DNA of 8,327 bases, taken from Verrucomicrobia bacterium UBA3214. Its GTDB lineage: Bacteria > Verrucomicrobiota > Kiritimatiellia > RFP12 > UBA1067. Made by a program: the position numbers and the translations under genes. Of this stretch, positions 8,301 to 8,327 are shown piece after piece. The DNA is taken from contig DEWI01000053.1 in the NCBI GenBank assembly GCA_002363575.1, forward strand, positions 1-8,327, read 5' to 3'. The notes under the pieces are model-generated. The model ran no database searches and was not told where the DNA came from. It saw only the letters and a program-made list of their open reading frames with translations. Each line of letters starts with the position of its first letter. Position 1 is the stretch's first letter.

Positions 8301-8327
8301 TGAGAATCGTGCCTGGCTGGAGAACGA
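1267..8327 (-). CDS. Giant modular exported/cell-surface protein (5' end outside window)
   Basis: The minus frame is open from the right edge to TGA at 1269-1267, giving 2352 complete codons. Residue 1 below is the codon at 8325-8323. Domains: parallel beta-helix (1-about 288); CARDB-like (295-417); PPC-like (417-522) and IPT/TIG-like (529-608); a module with 'VCYANEGDSPMP' (614-724); three carboxypeptidase-regulatory-like repeats (767-1003); PKD (1029-1112, WKWDLDSDG, YTVTLTI); an unrecognised beta-rich stretch (1114-1464); PKD (1467-1556, WEWDFGNG); Pro/Asp linker; a CDPNE/DUF11-like domain (1579-1762); three InlB-type repeats (1766-1993); and an unrecognised C-terminal module (2007-2352). 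All recognised modules are typical of extracellular proteins. The start and signal peptide lie beyond the edge. No LPXTG, PEP-CTERM or transmembrane anchor is seen at the C-terminus (VVIKKIAAIAVQIK). Adhesion, glycan binding or surface scaffolding is inferred; no catalytic site was recognised. The GTG at 8133 is not the start, because the beta-helix continues upstream of it. Confidence 0.93.
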   Translation of the reverse strand, partial: VLQPGTILKFNTGCSLTVNGTLDAKGTRAAPIVFTSLKDDGHSGDTNGDGGKTKPGGGDWNGVWVYGKADILYGELMYSGNGNERGIVQTSGSGALTMADCTVAHALNDGIWNWGGTIAVTNTVFIDTGWATAPYRGARNEYVNCVFYGNDVGICYWSGWSGKPVYKNCVFANCGHGWCELASGSYGNPPSGVSVANCLFWNPAGYGAQSCDLAGVSGNIWGDPQFADAEGGDFRVAASSPCVDAGDGSVAPEFDWWGRPRMDVKAVEDAGTPDPSGACPDIGIYEVEGAAAVPLPDLAVAGVTLGEAGALGAGDALVVTYVVTNRAPVAAAGIVRDVVRMKGADAATGGISVECATVTQGYSLAPFGAAEFTAEIAVPALKAGRWKAGVEVNAHRDIFEHNLANNCAWTQAEAEIALEALANGASAIALAKGATAGRVLAELPPQGGMVRISGARDGAVSAYGGNGVVPTAGESAGGCASVALADGSLLVVYPARRASEKAYLVLENAGDSQAALSVEVAEARLELCEAAPSRIANAGEAAITLTGCGLGADSEVRLGGRVAKTVEVLNAAQIVATFDVEGLSEGMRDVGASAPGGASATLPGAVEVYAAKTGPKLRAWLEMPSSVRDGRVFTGYVCYANEGDSPMPMPVFKVVRNDSATRMGLAPGESLSETRLFVGGISPSHPAGVLKAGDEAKIPFYFQPFGAYDIALSHVKDVEDAAVTDFGGTKEYLAAMAQAATRLNLRGRAVYDVREFADLAIAELNGIPCAAACGRLVDAKTGEALAGAAVSLIAADPEAQLSPATATTDANGCFQLSGLADGEYRWLVADGNVLDDASTNTVQIAAQKDINGISIAAVKGGAISGFVATADGAAVEGGVVALLDGRGGVVATTATDASGAFVFSGLADGAYGVRAMPVRGFACATQTGLAIDAASRNVETMLVLAKGAVLGGTVTFGGAVATNGTVQAIMDDGTSVQTLCATNGVYRFEGIAPGEYAVRYYSNTLESDDARVALASGDDARLDLAAKARAIFEPTQTTGFDTCTTRFILNDPERAQGVKAWKWDLDSDGTIDSTAAEPEWTYSSLGAYTVTLTIEEASGETTSVYPDCVRVERKLATILAEGAIVFGENSGTLETLEIGDNTLVLSGEPAAGTIAPGCVILGNLGAEGYCRRVVAAVKNGDVWELTTEEATWDEAYEQCTIATSGEGYLGEVAPPGQKRLLGASPARGLYGAGTQVSLYAQGGLDVSESIRPSIRFDYMRQKTAGGVVKERYALIGNLSVGAEVHMEGTVGVAVNKTFKIPFSIVIPTPVPGVTLENNWEAYVEGDAHITGSATFGGTINTQLRLGAEWEKGGNVKWLKPFDVASSGYANGDVEGSASIRLGINPEFESKVVGTASAVFAVDAYIKGEISASAKAPATAGISVGLDFTGELNLVDWDWKFLNVKVGISKTIEGPHLDIVRYTAPSPDFDYSPSNPQAPASVSFTDKTEPGYWEFFGMRGKSSAWPVAWEWDFGNGLCASWQNPSTTYSEKGNYNVSLKARGNGINGPYRKKKTVRVGKPDDPPPPDEQDDRKRDTPKQSCDPNEMNGPMGVGEEKFVKPGEWLDYTIYFENKAGSEIADAQEVRVTNPLSAWLDWSTFEMREAAFNNINDAALAGRSAGTSEIPLPGAAKSVRTSVSCDTETGVASWYIRVWDPAGAFGWPADGGGFLPANDATHRGEGHLSYRIKLRDDAPPGVKIVNSASIVFDYNPAIETDPSWTNTVAEVAKIALEIDGAATNLELIAGREYGELPEPAAKEGYVFGGWFTAPGGAGERVTAQSIVSSAVARLYGFWEEDAYLVRFESEGGTGAMSPQAIGLGKAVALDPNAFKRAGYSFAGWARVRGGAVAFADRAIVENLASGRGATVVLYAVWTKDEEPPPSTSPEGAPRMCRVVFDAAGGEGGWERELAEGAQYAVPGAVREGYVFAGWEPEGPAALSTAVVPPGGAAYTARWEREWIAPAGMDGEGAADYGEPSLATAQVWDGWITAADGTLVGVLQVKTGKAAKKTGLSKVVASITLAGAKKQTFAMSAISPQTRVSAGVSASGEELRIEFGQSRLVGTCGAFNVTGSLNRFAAKDSRAKAAAGAALEKWIGPVNIAWPGAGGWDVLTVSIAKKGKVKVAGTVAGDVKLAGTAQVVQGDTWSAVPVVIAKKHPMAFTLWLGGDGATVELDDEMTRRGAIAGKCGVLEDGAAFSLDADALAAKLGDATYSKYFPVGTSVVQSGSKWIVPKAGKLVVSKKSGEIDDAKAGDNPAALKLTYAAKTGAFKGSFKAYVEANGKPKALAAKIAGVMIDGMAYGTVVIKKIAAIAVQIK
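2347..3030 (-). repeat. Three InlB-type (Listeria-Bacteroides) repeats
   Basis: Units lie at about 3030-2830, 2823-2593 and 2541-2347. The middle one is textbook: VRFESEGGTGAMSPQAIGLG, then NAFKRAGYSFAGWARV and ending VLYAVW. The others show KEGYVFGGWFTAPGG ... YGFW, and VVFDAAGGEGGW ... REGYVFAGWEPEG ... YTARW. Known: these roughly 70-residue beta-grasp-like units (PF09479) are stalk or spacer elements in surface and secreted proteins. Linker EEPPPSTSPEG separates units two and three. Sequence divergence between units is high, so they are old duplications. Confidence 0.85.
3040..3591 (-). other. CDPNE-type DUF11-like extracellular domain
   Basis: The segment opens SCDPNEMNGPMGVGEEKFV, followed by LDYTIYFENKAG, ADAQEVRVTNPL and LDWSTFEM. 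It continues with VASWYIRVWDP, GGFLPANDATHRGEGHLSY and closes ASIVFDYNPAIETDPSWTNTV. This order ('DPN...Y.I.FEN...A.A..V.V.DPL...LD..TF ... GFLPPN ... GEG..SY ... IVFD.N..I.T....N.') is a recurring module of very large exported proteins in Bacteroidota, Planctomycetota and Verrucomicrobiota. It normally sits near the C-terminal end, as here. It follows a Pro/Asp-rich linker (about 3592-3648) that probably separates it from the second PKD domain. Confidence 0.75.
3931..4984 (-). other. Unrecognised beta-rich region between the two PKD domains
   Basis: About 350 residues (1114-1464 from the right edge). The first half holds 'VVLSGEPAAGTIAP'-like alternation (actual sequence TLVLSGEPAAGTIAPGCVIL) and 'GEGYLGEVAPPGQKRLLGAS'. 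The second half alternates hydrophobic and polar residues over long strands: ALIGNLSVGAEVHMEGTVG, AYVEGDAHITGSATFGG, SASIRLGINPEFESKVVGT, AYIKGEISASAKAP, ending NLVDWDWKFLNVKVGISKTI. It looks like a multi-strand beta domain, possibly a barrel or large sandwich. I do not recognise the family and assign no function. Confidence 0.55.
5317..6027 (-). repeat. Three carboxypeptidase-regulatory-like beta-sandwich repeats
   Basis: Three units occupy 6027-5830, 5748-5563 and 5490-5317. Each has the pattern 'G.V....G....GA.V.L.......AT.A.G.F.FSGLADGEY.V': LVDAKTGEALAGAAVSL/SGLADGEY, FVATADGAAVEGGVVAL/SGLADGAY, and the weaker TVTFGGAVATNGTVQAI/EGIAPGEY. The first two still share a 19-bp identical stretch (5859-5877 and 5598-5616, 261 bp apart), consistent with recent duplication or strong local constraint. 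These folds are structural spacers in many exported proteins; no metal or catalytic residue is expected. Confidence 0.75.
7462..8327 (-). other. Parallel beta-helix domain with choice-of-anchor-Q-like tail
   Basis: Coils read 'LQPGTILKF..GCSLTVNGTLDAKG', 'APIVFTSLKDD', 'TVFIDTG', 'NCVFYGND', 'NCVFANCG' and 'NCLFWNPAG', the usual one-turn pattern of right-handed beta-helix (PbH1) proteins. Between two coils sits an acidic Gly-rich insertion, GDTNGDGGKTKPGGGDW (about 8144-8194), resembling the calcium-type loop that recurs in surface beta-helix proteins of Verrucomicrobiota and myxobacteria. The domain ends with SSPCVDAGDG ... FDWWGRPRMD ... DIGIYEVEG, the standard closing signature of these helices. 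Several cysteines lie in or near the coils. Such helices often bind or cleave polysaccharides; no catalytic triad was recognised, and further coils probably lie beyond the right edge. Confidence 0.85.

Overview
The window looks like GC-rich bacterial chromosome with only two protein genes. Both are on the minus strand and both are cut by a window edge. The large gene combines parallel beta-helix, PKD, InlB-type (Listeria-Bacteroides) repeats and an alanine/lysine-rich C-terminal module. The other gene encodes an AAA-ATPase-like/DUF1703 family protein. Together with a fragment of an IS4-like transposase, this suggests the Verrucomicrobiota/Kiritimatiellota/Lentisphaerota neighbourhood, probably a gut or anaerobic lineage. 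That placement is inferred from domain style, not from a marker gene.

Layout from left to right. (1) Positions 1-689, minus: N-terminal 229 codons of an AAA-ATPase-like protein with Walker A and Walker B visible; its 3' end lies beyond base 1. (2) Positions 702-731: a perfect-consensus sigma70-type promoter reading leftward into that gene. It leaves almost no 5' leader and is threaded with palindromes. (3) Positions about 745-1081: a dead transposase remnant on the plus strand, in which the N-terminal and late-core motifs are joined by a large internal deletion. Repeats lie at its upstream edge. (4) Positions 1082-1266: non-coding DNA holding a long inverted repeat (1169-1262) and a tandem heptamer, just downstream of the stop codon of the giant gene. 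(5) Positions 1267-8327, minus: at least 2352 codons of a giant, almost certainly exported modular protein. Its N-terminus lies beyond the right edge.

The giant protein reads, N to C: parallel beta-helix ending in a 'DIGIYE' tail; CARDB-like domain; PPC-like and IPT/TIG-like segments; a module of the extracellular backbone type; three carboxypeptidase-regulatory-like repeats; PKD; an unrecognised beta-rich region of about 350 residues; second PKD; Pro/Asp-rich linker; a 'CDPNE' DUF11-like domain; three InlB-type repeats; and an unrecognised 345-residue C-terminal module. No enzyme active site was recognised, so binding, adhesion or cell-surface scaffolding is the most reasonable role.

The two genes do not look functionally linked. 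They are separated by a decayed insertion sequence, and the left gene has its own promoter. I found no tRNA, rRNA, CRISPR array or classical defence or biosynthetic operon.
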